From the NCBI RefSeq assembly GCF_000739375.1, contig NZ_CP006704.1, forward strand, positions 5,146,001 through 5,210,000: a stretch of 64,000 nucleotides of DNA, read 5' to 3'. Positions 36,136-45,209 of this stretch are shown in pieces (position 1 is the first letter of the stretch; the number at the start of each line of letters is the position of its first letter). The notes under the pieces were generated by a model. The model made no database searches. It had not been told where the DNA came from and saw only the letters and a program-made list of their open reading frames with translations. This stretch comes from Comamonas testosteroni TK102 (GTDB taxonomy: Bacteria; Pseudomonadota; Gammaproteobacteria; Burkholderiales; Burkholderiaceae_C). The translations under genes and the position numbers were made by a program.

Positions 36136-36377
36136 AGTATTTGCTGGTCCTGCTGGTCGTGGTGGTGGCAGTCGGCATCTGGCGCAGCAAGCGCCGCGCC
36201 GAAGCGGCAGAGCCCACCCGGACGGCCACCACTCTCCCGCAAGCTCAGACCATGGTGGCCTGCGCACACTGCGGCCTGCACCTGCCGCAGGCAGATGCCG
36301 TAAGCGATGCCTCGGGCCAGAGCTTCTGCAGCACGGAACATCGCCGCCTGGCCCAGCAAGAACCCGGCAGCCACTGA
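36132..36377 (+). CDS. small membrane-anchored PP0621-like protein with zinc-knuckle-type cysteines
   Basis: An 81-aa product with one N-terminal membrane helix (MKYLLVLLVVVVAVGIW) and a basic patch. A short tail contains CAHCGLHLPQADAV and FCSTEHR, a likely metal site of three cysteines and a histidine facing the cytosol. It fits what I recall as the PP0621 family, commonly found just before pilS. It overlaps the preceding stop codon and pilS begins four bases after its end. Function is unknown. Confidence 0.82.
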   Translation: MKYLLVLLVVVVAVGIWRSKRRAEAAEPTRTATTLPQAQTMVACAHCGLHLPQADAVSDASGQSFCSTEHRRLAQQEPGSH

Positions 36378-36381
36378 TCCC

Positions 36382-38187
36382 ATGGTGAACTCCACCTCAC
36401 CCTGGCAGCACACCGCCATTCCGCTGGATGCGGCCATCAGCCGGCGCGCGGACGCCAGCCTCAACGCCCCGTTTGTGCGCCTGTGGCAGGCCTTCCTCAG
36501 CGGCCGCGTGCTGCTGGCGCTGGCCCTCATCCTGCTTCAGACGCTGAACCTGCAGCTGCAGAACATCAGCTCGCCCCTGGCCTGGCTGATCTGTTTCACC
36601 TATCTGGCACTCACCGTGGTGCTGCGTCTGGCTGCAGCACGGCATTTGCCAGCACCTCGCGCAGCCCTGCAATGGCTGCCCGTGATCGGTGTCGACATCG
36701 CGGTGATCTTTCTGCTGCAGATCTTTCAGGTCGGCTCGCTCAACTACACGGCGCTGCTGGCCATTCCCGTCCTGATCTCCTCGGCACTGGGCGGGCTGAT
36801 GCTGGCCTTTGGCGCCACGGCCGGCATCACGCTGCTGACGCTGGCCTACACCTTCTGGCAATACCATGGCGGCCTCAACGATGGCGCCCAGTCCTATTAC
36901 CAGGCGGCTTTTTCCTGTGCCGGCTACTTCTGCGTGGCCTACCTCACGCACGAACTGGCCAAGCGTGTCCGGCGCGAGCGCTCCCAGGCCTTGTTCGACC
37001 GCCTGCGCACCCAGACCCAGGAGCAGGTCAACAGCCTGGTGATCAACCACTTCTCCGACGGGGTGCTGGTGGTCGATTCCAGCCTGCAGGTGCTGCAGGC
37101 CAATCCTGCCGCGCTGCAGCTGCTGGGCCTGGCCATGGATCACCCTCAGCCTTTTTCCCTGCAGGCCCACAGCTGGTGGGAGCCGCTGGCGCATGCGACA
37201 CAGGCCAGCTTCGCCCATGCCCGCCCGCTGTCCGCCACCATCCATCTGCAGGCCCATGAGCGCCACGGCGCCACGGGCATCCATGTGCGCACCCGCATCA
37301 CCGAGGTTTCGGCACCCTACCTGGACGAGGGCCCGCAGGCGCAGGCCAGCCACTCGCTTTGCGTCATGTTTCTGCACGACCTGCGCGAGATGGAGGCGCA
37401 GCTGCGCACCGAAAAGCTGGCCTCCATGGGCCGCATGTCGGCGGCCGTGGCGCATGAGATACGCAACCCTCTGGCCGCCATCACCCAGGCCAACGCGCTG
37501 CTGGCCGAAGACCTGAGCAGCCAGCCCGGCCCCCAGCAGCTATGCCGCATCGTGGGCCAGAATGCCGACCGGCTGGCCCGCATTGCCGAAGAGATCCTCA
37601 ATCTGGCGCGCGTGCAACAGGACTCGGAAACCCACCAGGGTCAGTCGCTGCCGCTGGACAATCTGCTGGCCCAGATCAGCCATGAATGGCGCATGCAGGC
37701 CACGCCATCCCGCCAGCTATTGCTGCGGCTCAATGCCACGGCCCGCCATATCCTGTTTGATGAAGAGCATCTGCGCCGCGTACTGATCAACCTGCTGGAC
37801 AATGCCCAGCGCCACCGCAGCAACGCCGGCCATGAGACGGGTCTGCAGCTGATCAGCGGCCATGGGCCTTTGAACGGCCAGCCCCAGGGTCTCGCGCCGC
37901 AGGACGACATCTGCTGGTTCATGGTCTGGAGTGACGGGGCACCGCTGGATTCCAGCGTCGAGCGCCATCTGTTCGAGCCCTTCTTCTCCTCCCAGAGCCG
38001 CTCCAGCGGCCTTGGACTGTATATCTGCCGCGAGCTCTGCCAGCGCTACGATGCCTCCATCAGCTATCAGCGCCTGAGCCTGCGCACGCCGCAAGGCGAT
38101 GTGGACGGCAACGCCTTTATCGTGACTCTGCGCAGCGGCCCTGCCTCGCTCGCAAGCCACGGCCTGTTTGACTCGATCATGGTGTAA
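36382..38187 (+). CDS. pilS: sensor histidine kinase PilS
   Basis: Membrane kinase of the two-component pair that drives pilin gene expression. The 601-aa product has six membrane helices (about 30-190), a PAS domain (about 225-340: NSLVINHFSDGVLVVDSSLQ), the HisKA box AAVAHEIRNPLAAITQANAL with the phosphorylated His, and the ATPase domain with INLLDNAQRH and SSGLGLYICREL. The expected acidic sensing site is not obvious from the sequence. It is tightly linked to pilR, whose GTG lies five bases after the stop. Confidence 0.93.
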   Translation: MVNSTSPWQHTAIPLDAAISRRADASLNAPFVRLWQAFLSGRVLLALALILLQTLNLQLQNISSPLAWLICFTYLALTVVLRLAAARHLPAPRAALQWLPVIGVDIAVIFLLQIFQVGSLNYTALLAIPVLISSALGGLMLAFGATAGITLLTLAYTFWQYHGGLNDGAQSYYQAAFSCAGYFCVAYLTHELAKRVRRERSQALFDRLRTQTQEQVNSLVINHFSDGVLVVDSSLQVLQANPAALQLLGLAMDHPQPFSLQAHSWWEPLAHATQASFAHARPLSATIHLQAHERHGATGIHVRTRITEVSAPYLDEGPQAQASHSLCVMFLHDLREMEAQLRTEKLASMGRMSAAVAHEIRNPLAAITQANALLAEDLSSQPGPQQLCRIVGQNADRLARIAEEILNLARVQQDSETHQGQSLPLDNLLAQISHEWRMQATPSRQLLLRLNATARHILFDEEHLRRVLINLLDNAQRHRSNAGHETGLQLISGHGPLNGQPQGLAPQDDICWFMVWSDGAPLDSSVERHLFEPFFSSQSRSSGLGLYICRELCQRYDASISYQRLSLRTPQGDVDGNAFIVTLRSGPASLASHGLFDSIMV

Positions 38188-38192
38188 GCCCA

Positions 38193-39686
38193 GTGACATC
38201 CTCGCCTCACTCCTCCGCAGCAGCCAGCATTCTCGTGGTCGACGATGAACCCGATCTGCGCACGCTCTACGAGCTGACGCTGCTGCGCGAAGGCTACCGC
38301 GTGGAAACCGCAGGCTCGGTCCAGGAAGGCATGGCCCAGCTGCAGGAGCGCCATTTCGATGTCGTGATCACCGATATGCGCCTGCCCGACGGGATCGGCA
38401 TGGAGCTCTTGCTGCAGCTGCGCGATCCGTCGCGCAGCGAGCGCTGCATCGTCATGACGGCCTACGGCTCGGCCGAGAACGCCGTGGAAGCCTTGCGCGC
38501 CGGTGCCTTCGACTATCTGACCAAGCCCGTGGACCTGCGCCAGTTCCGCCAGGTCGTGGCCTCGGCCGTACAAGGCATGGGCGCGGTGCCCAAGCCCGGC
38601 AATCCGCAGGCCGGTGGCAGCGCACCGGCCCATGACGCGGGGCCGGCAGCCCAGCCTGACGCCCTGGAAGCGCTGGTGGGCAACTCTCAGGCCATGCAAC
38701 GCGTCAAGCAGCGCATCGCCAAGGTTGCCAAGGGCATGGCTCCCGTGCTGATCCACGGTGAGTCCGGCACGGGCAAGGAGCTGGTGGCGCGCGCCCTGCA
38801 TGCCTGCAGCCAGCGGGCCGACGGCCCCATGGTCGCCGTCAACTGCGGCGCCATCCCGGAAAACCTGCTCGAAGCCGAATTCTTCGGCGCCCGCAAGGGC
38901 TCCTATACCGGTGCCACGCAGGACAGGCCCGGCTACTTTCAGGCCGCTCAGGGTGGCACCCTGTTTCTCGACGAGATCGGCGATCTGCCCCTGGCCATGC
39001 AGGCCAAGCTGCTGCGCGCCATCCAGGAGCGCAAGATCCGCCCGCTGGGCAGCACCCAGGAAGAAGCTGTCGATGTGCGCATCCTCAGTGCCACCCACCG
39101 CGACCTGGGCGCGCAAGTGCAGTCCGGCAATTTCCGCCAGGACCTGTTCTACCGGCTCAACGTCATCGAAATCGAGCTGCCCGCGCTGCGCGAGCGCCGC
39201 GAAGACCTGGGCCAGCTCTGCCAGGCTTTGCTGCAAAAGCTGGCCCGCGAGTCCGGCCTGCCCACGCCGGAGCTGGACAAGATCAGCCTCCGCCAGATCG
39301 CCGGGCTGCCGCTGCCCGGCAATGTGCGCGAGCTGGAAAACGTGCTGCACCGCGCCATTGCACTGGGCGATGAAGGCCCGCTGCGCCTGCCCGAATCCGG
39401 CCCCGGCGCCGGTGCTTCGGCAGCGATGCCAGCCCCGGTCTCAGGCACTCAGGCATCGGAGACCGGCGCACCCGCGCCTCAGCACGCGGGCAGTCCGGCC
39501 ACGCTGCCCGAGGATCTGCAAGGCTGGCTCGACGAGCAGGAGCGCAGCATTCTGGTCAGAGCCCTGCAGGACAACGGCTTCAACCGCACGGCCACGGCGG
39601 CCAGGCTGGGCATCAGCCTGCGCCAGATCCGCTACCGCATCGACCGGCTGGGCATCGACCTGCCACACCAGAGCGACAATGTCTGA
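38193..39686 (+). CDS. pilR: sigma-54-dependent response regulator PilR
   Basis: Activator of pilA-type promoters with RpoN. The 497-aa product has a receiver domain (DDEPDLRTL, phosphoacceptor in VVITDMRLPDG, TKPVD). The AAA+ core has GESGTGKELVARA, the sigma-54 contact loop GSYTGAT and GGTLFLDEIGDLPL. An Ala/Pro linker precedes the Fis-type helix-turn-helix at the C terminus (NGFNRTATAARLGISLRQIRYR region). The GTG start at 38193 has no good ribosome site and may be coupled to pilS. Its last codons overlap the start of ampD. Confidence 0.94.
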   Translation: MTSSPHSSAAASILVVDDEPDLRTLYELTLLREGYRVETAGSVQEGMAQLQERHFDVVITDMRLPDGIGMELLLQLRDPSRSERCIVMTAYGSAENAVEALRAGAFDYLTKPVDLRQFRQVVASAVQGMGAVPKPGNPQAGGSAPAHDAGPAAQPDALEALVGNSQAMQRVKQRIAKVAKGMAPVLIHGESGTGKELVARALHACSQRADGPMVAVNCGAIPENLLEAEFFGARKGSYTGATQDRPGYFQAAQGGTLFLDEIGDLPLAMQAKLLRAIQERKIRPLGSTQEEAVDVRILSATHRDLGAQVQSGNFRQDLFYRLNVIEIELPALRERREDLGQLCQALLQKLARESGLPTPELDKISLRQIAGLPLPGNVRELENVLHRAIALGDEGPLRLPESGPGAGASAAMPAPVSGTQASETGAPAPQHAGSPATLPEDLQGWLDEQERSILVRALQDNGFNRTATAARLGISLRQIRYRIDRLGIDLPHQSDNV

Positions 39687-40296
39687 TACCGCCCCCCTTG
39701 CCCAAAACCTGCCGCAGCAGCCGGCGTGGCAGGCCGGCTGGTATGGCGCAGCGCGCCACCTGGCCTCGCCCAATTTCGGCCCGCGCCCCGAGCAGGCACG
39801 GATAGACCTGGTCGTCATCCACTCCATCAGCCTGCCGCCGGGCCAGTACGGCACGGGCGCTGTCCAGCAACTGTTCACCAACCAGCTCGACTGGGACGCC
39901 CATCCTTATTACCAGGGCATTCGCGGCCTCGAAGTCTCGTCCCATTTCTTTGTCACACGCCAGGGCGAGATCTGGCAGTTCGTCAGCTGCGACGACCGCG
40001 CCTGGCATGCCGGCGTGAGTCAGTGGCGCGGGCGCGATCGCTGCAACGACGACTCCATAGGCATCGAGCTGGAAGGCCTCGAAGGCCTGAGCTTCGAAGC
40101 CCCCCAGTACCAGGCCCTGCAGCAGCTTTGCAGCGCCATCGCCGCGCAATACCCGGTGCAATACATCGCCGGGCACGAGCACATCGCGCCCGGACGCAAG
40201 CAGGACCCCGGGCCTGGCTTTGACTGGCAGCGTCTGCAGCAGCAGCTGGGCAGCGCGGGCGGCACCCGGTCATGGGAATTTCCGCCGCGCGCTTAA
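39679..40296 (+). CDS. ampD: 1,6-anhydro-N-acetylmuramyl-L-alanine amidase AmpD
   Basis: Cytosolic zinc amidase of muropeptide recycling; its loss raises AmpC beta-lactamase in species that have ampR-ampC. The 205-aa product has the amidase_2 fold with zinc ligands His48 in VVIHSIS and a His and an Asp in AGHEHIAPGRKQDPGPGFDW. The conserved SSHFFVTRQGEIWQFVSCDDRAWHAG region is split by nothing and looks active. The ATG at 39679 overlaps the pilR stop by eight bases. The pilS-pilR-ampD order is common in this family. Confidence 0.95.
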   Translation: MSDTAPLAQNLPQQPAWQAGWYGAARHLASPNFGPRPEQARIDLVVIHSISLPPGQYGTGAVQQLFTNQLDWDAHPYYQGIRGLEVSSHFFVTRQGEIWQFVSCDDRAWHAGVSQWRGRDRCNDDSIGIELEGLEGLSFEAPQYQALQQLCSAIAAQYPVQYIAGHEHIAPGRKQDPGPGFDWQRLQQQLGSAGGTRSWEFPPRA

Positions 40297-40644
40297 TCGC
40301 CGGCCTGATCTTTTCATAGCATCTTCCGCTTGCTGTCTCTTGAATTCCTGGTGATCTAGCACTGAAATTGCCTGATTACAGTCGTCAGGCGCTCCTCTTT
40401 TTGCAGGCCCGCTGCATCTATCGCTTCTGCGCCTGGAAGCGGCATGTCAATGGCGCGCGCGCAACAACTGTCGCCTGCATCAAACACGCAAATTTTTTAC
40501 ATATTTCCGGTCCGCTCTCCCGCCGCGCGCAACCGCGCCACAGGCCTTTATTCATGCGGGATGAAGTCATTTTTTCAGCTGTCAAGCGGTGGCCGAAATG
40601 TCAGATTCAGTAGTTTCATCAGGTCAGCCAGTTTTAAGCGCGAT

Positions 40645-40660
40645 ACACTACCGGTAGTGT
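40645..40660. promoter_or_regulatory. NrdR box 1
   Basis: ACACTACCGGTAGTGT, a perfect 16-base palindrome keeping the ACAC...GTGT ends of the NrdR consensus. It is the upstream member of a pair with starts exactly 31 bases apart. Confidence 0.88.
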
Positions 40661-40675
40661 TTAAGGGCGCCTCAG

Positions 40676-40691
40676 ACCCCATATCTAGTGT
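40676..40691. promoter_or_regulatory. NrdR box 2
   Basis: ACCCCATATCTAGTGT, about 13 of 16 matches to the consensus acaCwAtATaTwGtgt. The 31-base spacing to box 1 puts both on one DNA face, the standard NrdR layout. Confidence 0.85.
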
Positions 40692-40813
40692 TTACAAGCT
40701 GTGCACACCCTGTGCAAACCATGTGTAGACCAAGGCGCCGAATCGTGTTTTTGATGGCCTGCCCACAGTGCAGGCCTTTGTCTGCCTATCCACATACTGA
40801 CTCAGAGGAACTT

Positions 40814-43723
40814 ATGCAAGAAGCGTTGAACTCACTGCCTTCTGCCGCACCTGCCGGTGCAGCCAATTCTTCCTCCCCCAATGACAGCTACCAGATCATC
40901 CGCCGCAGCGGCGATGTGGTGGCTTTCGCACCGCAGAAGATTGCCGTGGCCCTGACCAAGGCTTTCCTGGCCGTGCGCGGCGCGCAGGGCGCGGCTTCCG
41001 CCAGCGTGCGTGACACCGTCAACGAGCTCACCGACGGCGTGGTGCGCGCCCTGGTGCGTTCGCGTCCCGATGGCGGAACCTTCCATATCGAAGATGTGCA
41101 GGACCAGGTCGAGCTGGGCCTGATGCGCGCCGGTCACCAGGACGTGGCCCGCGCCTATGTGCTGTACCGCGAGCGCCGCAACCAGGAACGTGCCGAACAG
41201 AAGAAGGTCGCCGAAGTGGCAGCCGCTGCCGCCACCAAGCCCGTGCTGCATGTGACCGACAACGGCCAGCGCGTGCCGCTGAACCAGGAGCGCCTGGAAG
41301 CCCTGATCGTCGCTTCCTGCGGCAATCTGAATGCCGACATCCAGTCCGCCCCCATCGTGGCCGAAACCCTGCGCAATCTGTATGACGGCGTGCCTCTGGC
41401 CGAGGTCTACAAGGCGTCCATCCTGGCCGCCCGTACGCTGATCGAAAAAGACCCCGACTACACCTACGTCACCGCCCGTCTGCTGCTGCACACCATCGTG
41501 CGCGAAGTCATGGGCCGCGACGTTCAGCCCGCAGAAATGCAGGCCGCCTATGCCGACTACTTCCCCGGCTTTGTGCAAAAAGGCGTGGACAACGAGCTGC
41601 TCAACCCCGAGCTGCTGAACTACGACCTGCCCCGTCTGGCCAAGGCCCTGAAGGCCGAGCGCGACGAACAGTTCGACTACCTGGGTCTGCAGACCCTGTA
41701 CGACCGCTACTTCCTGCACGTGCGCAAGACCCGCATCGAGCTGCCCCAGTCCTTCTTCATGCGCGTGGCCATGGGCCTGGCACTGAACGAGCCCGACCGC
41801 AACGCCCGTGCCATCGAGTTCTACGAACTGCTGTCGTCCTTCGACTTCATGTCGTCCACTCCCACGCTGTTCAACAGCGGCACACTGCGTTCGCAGCTGT
41901 CGTCCTGCTACCTGACCACCGTGCCCGACGACCTGGACGGCATCTACGAATCCATCAAGGAAAACGCTCTGCTGTCCAAGTTTGCCGGCGGCCTGGGCAA
42001 TGACTGGACCCGTGTACGTGCCCTGGGCTCGCGCATCAAGGGCACCAACGGCGAATCGCAAGGCGTGGTTCCCTTCCTCAAGGTGGTCAACGACACGGCC
42101 GTCGCCGTGAACCAGGGCGGCAAGCGCAAGGGCGCGGTCTGTACCTATCTGGAATCCTGGCACCTGGACATCGAAGAATTCCTGGAGCTGCGCAAGAACA
42201 CCGGCGACGACCGCCGCCGCACCCACGACATGAACACGGCGAACTGGATCCCCGACCTGTTCATGAAGCGCGTGATGGAAGCAGGCCAGTGGACCCTGTT
42301 CTCGCCCGCCGACGCTCCCGATCTGCACGATCTGTACGGCGAAGCCTTCGAGAAGGCCTACACCGCCTATGAAGCCAAGACCGACAGCGGCGAGCTCAAG
42401 CTGTTCAAGCGCGTGCCTGCCGTGGATCTGTGGCGCAAGATGCTCTCGATGCTGTTCGAGACCGGCCATCCCTGGATCACCTTCAAGGACCCCTGCAACA
42501 TCCGCTCGCCCCAGCAGCACGTGGGTGTGGTGCACTCGTCCAATCTGTGCACCGAGATCACGCTCAACACCAGCGACACCGAAACCGCTGTCTGCAACCT
42601 GGGCTCGGTGAACCTGGTCCAGCACATCAAGGACGGCAAGATCGACCACGACAAGCTGCGCAAGACCGTGAACACGGCCATGCGCATGCTGGACAACGTG
42701 ATCGACATCAACTACTACGCCGTGCAAAAGGCCAAGGACTCCAATCTGCGCCATCGCCCTGTGGGCATGGGCCTGATGGGTTTCCAGGATGCGCTGTATG
42801 AAATGCGCACCGCCTACGCCAGCCAGGGCGCAGTCGAGTTTGCCGACGAAGCCATGGAAGCCATCTGCTACTACGCTTACTGGGCATCGACCGAGCTGTC
42901 CAAGGAACGCGGCACCTACTCCACCTTCAAGGGATCGCTGTGGGATCAGGGCATCCTGCCCCCCGACACCCTGAAGCTGCTGGAAAAGGCCCGCGGCGGC
43001 TATGTGGAAGTGGATCGCTCCGCCAAGCTGGACTGGGACGCACTGCGCGCCAAGATCGCCAAGGACGGCATGCGCAACTCCAACTGCGTGGCCATCGCCC
43101 CCACCGCCACCATCTCCAACATCGTGGGTGTGGATGCCTCGATCGAGCCTTCGTTCGGCAACCTGTCCGTGAAGTCCAATCTGTCGGGCGAATTCACCGT
43201 CATCAACCAGTACCTGGTGCGCGACCTCAAGCGCCTGGGCCTGTGGGACGACGTGATGGTCATGGATCTCAAGCATTTCGACGGCTCGCTGCGCGCCATC
43301 GACCGCGTGCCGCAAGAGATCAAGAACCTCTACGCCACCGCGTTCGAAGTCTCGCCCGAATGGCTGGTGGAAGCCGCCTCGCGCCGCCAGAAGTGGATCG
43401 ACCAGGCCCAGAGCCTGAACATCTACATGGCCGGTGCATCGGGCAAGAAGCTGCACGACACCTACATGCTGGCCTGGCTGCGCGGTCTGAAGACCACCTA
43501 CTATCTGCGCACCACCAGCGCGACCAATATCGAGAAGTCCACCGTGCAAAGCCGTGTGCTGAACGCCGTGTCCTCCGGTGCTCCTGCCGCTTCGGCGGCC
43601 CCTGCGGCCAAGCCTGCGGTCAGCGCACTGGAAGCGGCTGCCGCCGCTGCCCGTGCCCAGGCACCCGCCACGGACATCAAGTTCTGCGCGATTGACGATC
43701 CTGGTTGCGAGGCTTGCCAATAA
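40814..43723 (+). CDS. nrdA: class Ia ribonucleoside-diphosphate reductase, alpha subunit
   Basis: Reduces ribonucleoside diphosphates to deoxy forms. The 969-aa product is longer than E. coli NrdA because it carries two N-terminal ATP-cones (about 20-110 and 130-230), as in Pseudomonas aeruginosa. Catalytic residues are present: Cys in LSSCYLTT, the Asn-Cys-Glu set in NLCTEITLN, the second redox Cys in AVCNLGSVN, and the radical-path tyrosines in TTYYLRTTS. The C-terminal shuttle pair is CEACQ. AGAGGAA before the ATG at 40814 sets the start; a longer frame from 40688 would cover the second NrdR box. nrdB follows after 215 bp that hold a repeat. Confidence 0.97.
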   Translation: MQEALNSLPSAAPAGAANSSSPNDSYQIIRRSGDVVAFAPQKIAVALTKAFLAVRGAQGAASASVRDTVNELTDGVVRALVRSRPDGGTFHIEDVQDQVELGLMRAGHQDVARAYVLYRERRNQERAEQKKVAEVAAAAATKPVLHVTDNGQRVPLNQERLEALIVASCGNLNADIQSAPIVAETLRNLYDGVPLAEVYKASILAARTLIEKDPDYTYVTARLLLHTIVREVMGRDVQPAEMQAAYADYFPGFVQKGVDNELLNPELLNYDLPRLAKALKAERDEQFDYLGLQTLYDRYFLHVRKTRIELPQSFFMRVAMGLALNEPDRNARAIEFYELLSSFDFMSSTPTLFNSGTLRSQLSSCYLTTVPDDLDGIYESIKENALLSKFAGGLGNDWTRVRALGSRIKGTNGESQGVVPFLKVVNDTAVAVNQGGKRKGAVCTYLESWHLDIEEFLELRKNTGDDRRRTHDMNTANWIPDLFMKRVMEAGQWTLFSPADAPDLHDLYGEAFEKAYTAYEAKTDSGELKLFKRVPAVDLWRKMLSMLFETGHPWITFKDPCNIRSPQQHVGVVHSSNLCTEITLNTSDTETAVCNLGSVNLVQHIKDGKIDHDKLRKTVNTAMRMLDNVIDINYYAVQKAKDSNLRHRPVGMGLMGFQDALYEMRTAYASQGAVEFADEAMEAICYYAYWASTELSKERGTYSTFKGSLWDQGILPPDTLKLLEKARGGYVEVDRSAKLDWDALRAKIAKDGMRNSNCVAIAPTATISNIVGVDASIEPSFGNLSVKSNLSGEFTVINQYLVRDLKRLGLWDDVMVMDLKHFDGSLRAIDRVPQEIKNLYATAFEVSPEWLVEAASRRQKWIDQAQSLNIYMAGASGKKLHDTYMLAWLRGLKTTYYLRTTSATNIEKSTVQSRVLNAVSSGAPAASAAPAAKPAVSALEAAAAAARAQAPATDIKFCAIDDPGCEACQ

Positions 43724-43724
43724 G

Positions 43725-43830
43725 CTCCCCCTGAGGCGCTTGGCCTAGGCGGCCCCGCGCCTTCCCCCTCTCTCGCTACGCGGGAGGGGGACGACACCCT
43801 CGATGCGCAGCGGCGCTTCCTCGGTGTCTC
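43725..43830 (+). repeat. post-stop GC-rich repeat, family B, copy 3
   Basis: Begins two bases after the nrdA stop with CTCCCCCTGAGGCGC and contains CCTTCCCC and GGGGGACGACACCC, parallel to the copies after ffh and the small gene at 54.8 kb. It has extra palindromic sequence (GGCCTAGGCGGCC-like) in the middle. It lies between nrdA and nrdB. Confidence 0.65.
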
Positions 43831-43938
43831 TCGCTTTAGAGTGCGCCAGTATTTGAGTGGCGCCACTCCATCAATAAATGATTGAAAAGCTGGATGTCGA
43901 TTGCACTGCGCCCAGCTTTTTCCCAAAAGGAATAACTC

Positions 43939-45030
43939 ATGCTGAGCTTTGACGACGACACCTTTGCCTCTTCCGCCACCAGCGCAGAAGCTGGCGCGTC
44001 CACCAGCACCCACAAGCGGGTGAATGCCGCAGACAAGCGCATCATCAACGCCAAGACCGACGTGAACCAGCTGGTTCCCTTCAAGTACAAGTGGGCCTGG
44101 GAAAAGTATCTGGCCACCTGCGCCAACCACTGGATGCCGCAGGAAGTGAACATGACGCGCGACATCGCGCTGTGGAAGGACCCCAACGGCCTGACCGAAG
44201 ACGAGCGCCGCATCGTCAAGCGCAACCTGGGCTTCTTTGTGACGGCCGATTCGCTGGCCGCCAACAACATCGTGCTGGGCACCTACCGCCACATCACGGC
44301 GCCCGAATGCCGCCAGTTCCTGCTGCGCCAGGCCTTCGAGGAAGCCATCCACACCCATGCCTACCAGTACATCGTGGAATCGCTGGGTCTGGATGAATCG
44401 GAAATCTTCAACGCCTACAACGAAGTCCAATCCATCCGCGACAAGGACGAGTTCCTGATCCCCTTCATCGAAGCGATCATGGACCCCAACTTCCACACCG
44501 GCACGCCCGAGACCGACCAGACTCTGCTGAAGTCGCTGATCGTTTTTGCCTGCCTGATGGAAGGTCTGTTCTTCTACGTCGGCTTCACGCAGATCCTGGC
44601 TCTGGGCCGCCAGAACAAGATGACGGGCGCTGCCGAGCAGTACCAGTACATCCTGCGCGACGAGTCCATGCACTGCAACTTCGGCATCGATCTGATCAAC
44701 CAGCTCAAGCTCGAGAACCCCCATCTGTGGACGGCCGAGTTCAAGCAGGAAATCACGGAGCTGTTCCAGAGGGCCGTGGAGCTCGAATATCGCTACGCCG
44801 AAGACACCATGCCGCGCGGCGTGCTGGGCATGAATGCATCCATGTTCAAGGGCTATCTGCGCTACATCGCCAACCGTCGTGCCACGCAGATCGGTCTCGA
44901 AGAGCTGTTCCCCGGTGAAGAAAATCCCTTCCCCTGGATGAGCGAAATGATCGATTTGAAGAAAGAACGTAACTTCTTTGAGACACGAGTGATCGAGTAT
45001 CAGACCGGAGGCGCACTTTCTTGGGATTAA
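43939..45030 (+). CDS. nrdB: class Ia ribonucleoside-diphosphate reductase, beta subunit
   Basis: Supplies the diiron-tyrosyl radical for NrdA. The 363-aa product has the metal ligands Asp104 ([10 protein letters not shown]), Glu135 and His138 ([11 protein letters not shown]), the later Glu in [12 protein letters not shown] and Glu/His in [11 protein letters not shown]. The radical tyrosine is Tyr142, four residues after His138 as in E. coli. A 35-residue polar N terminus precedes the fold. AAAAGGA lies a few bases before the ATG. It probably shares the nrdA promoter, although the repeat between them could act on the transcript. Confidence 0.97.
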   Translation: MLSFDDDTFASSATSAEAGASTSTHKRVNAADKRIINAKTDVNQLVPFKYKWAWEKYLATCANHWMPQEVNMTRDIALWKDPNGLTEDERRIVKRNLGFFVTADSLAANNIVLGTYRHITAPECRQFLLRQAFEEAIHTHAYQYIVESLGLDESEIFNAYNEVQSIRDKDEFLIPFIEAIMDPNFHTGTPETDQTLLKSLIVFACLMEGLFFYVGFTQILALGRQNKMTGAAEQYQYILRDESMHCNFGIDLINQLKLENPHLWTAEFKQEITELFQRAVELEYRYAEDTMPRGVLGMNASMFKGYLRYIANRRATQIGLEELFPGEENPFPWMSEMIDLKKERNFFETRVIEYQTGGALSWD

Positions 45031-45154
45031 TTGCTTCTAAGCAGGCACAATGCGAGTCATGACTTGCTTCACTTCATTGCTACAAAAAACTGAGATTTTT
45101 GGCGTGAAGCAAATTTGTGTTCCTAGCGATGCGTAACTCCACATCGCTTTGAAT

Positions 45155-45180
45155 CGTCCGGCACTGCAAAGAGCCGGACG
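45155..45180. promoter_or_regulatory. hairpin in the leader of the H1-like gene
   Basis: CGTCCGGC and GCCGGACG pair exactly around a ten-base loop, ending 17 bases before the AAGGAG of the next gene. There is no T-run, so a stability or translation role is more likely than termination. Confidence 0.55.
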
Positions 45181-45209
45181 TCTTATGCAAATCAACGAAG
45201 GAGAAAATG

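Larger units (their letters stand above)
40297..40813. other. intergenic and control region of nrdA
   Basis: A gap of 517 bases. The right 170 bases hold two NrdR boxes and a run of TGTGCACA/GTGCAAAC-like sequence before the nrdA ribosome site. CTATCCACA (40787-40795) is one base off a DnaA box, as in other nrd promoters. The left 340 bases show no gene or repeat that I can support. Confidence 0.55.

Noticed and set aside
40787..40795. DnaA box before nrdA (CTATCCACA)
   Set aside because: One mismatch and a single copy. Suggestive because nrd promoters often have one, but not enough to annotate.
40688..40813. An upstream start for nrdA
   Set aside because: It would translate through the second NrdR box. 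The ATG at 40814 has a good ribosome site.
40832..43720. A 962-codon frame antisense to nrdA
   Set aside because: Exact complement of the nrdA codons with shadow composition. NrdA on the + strand has all catalytic residues.
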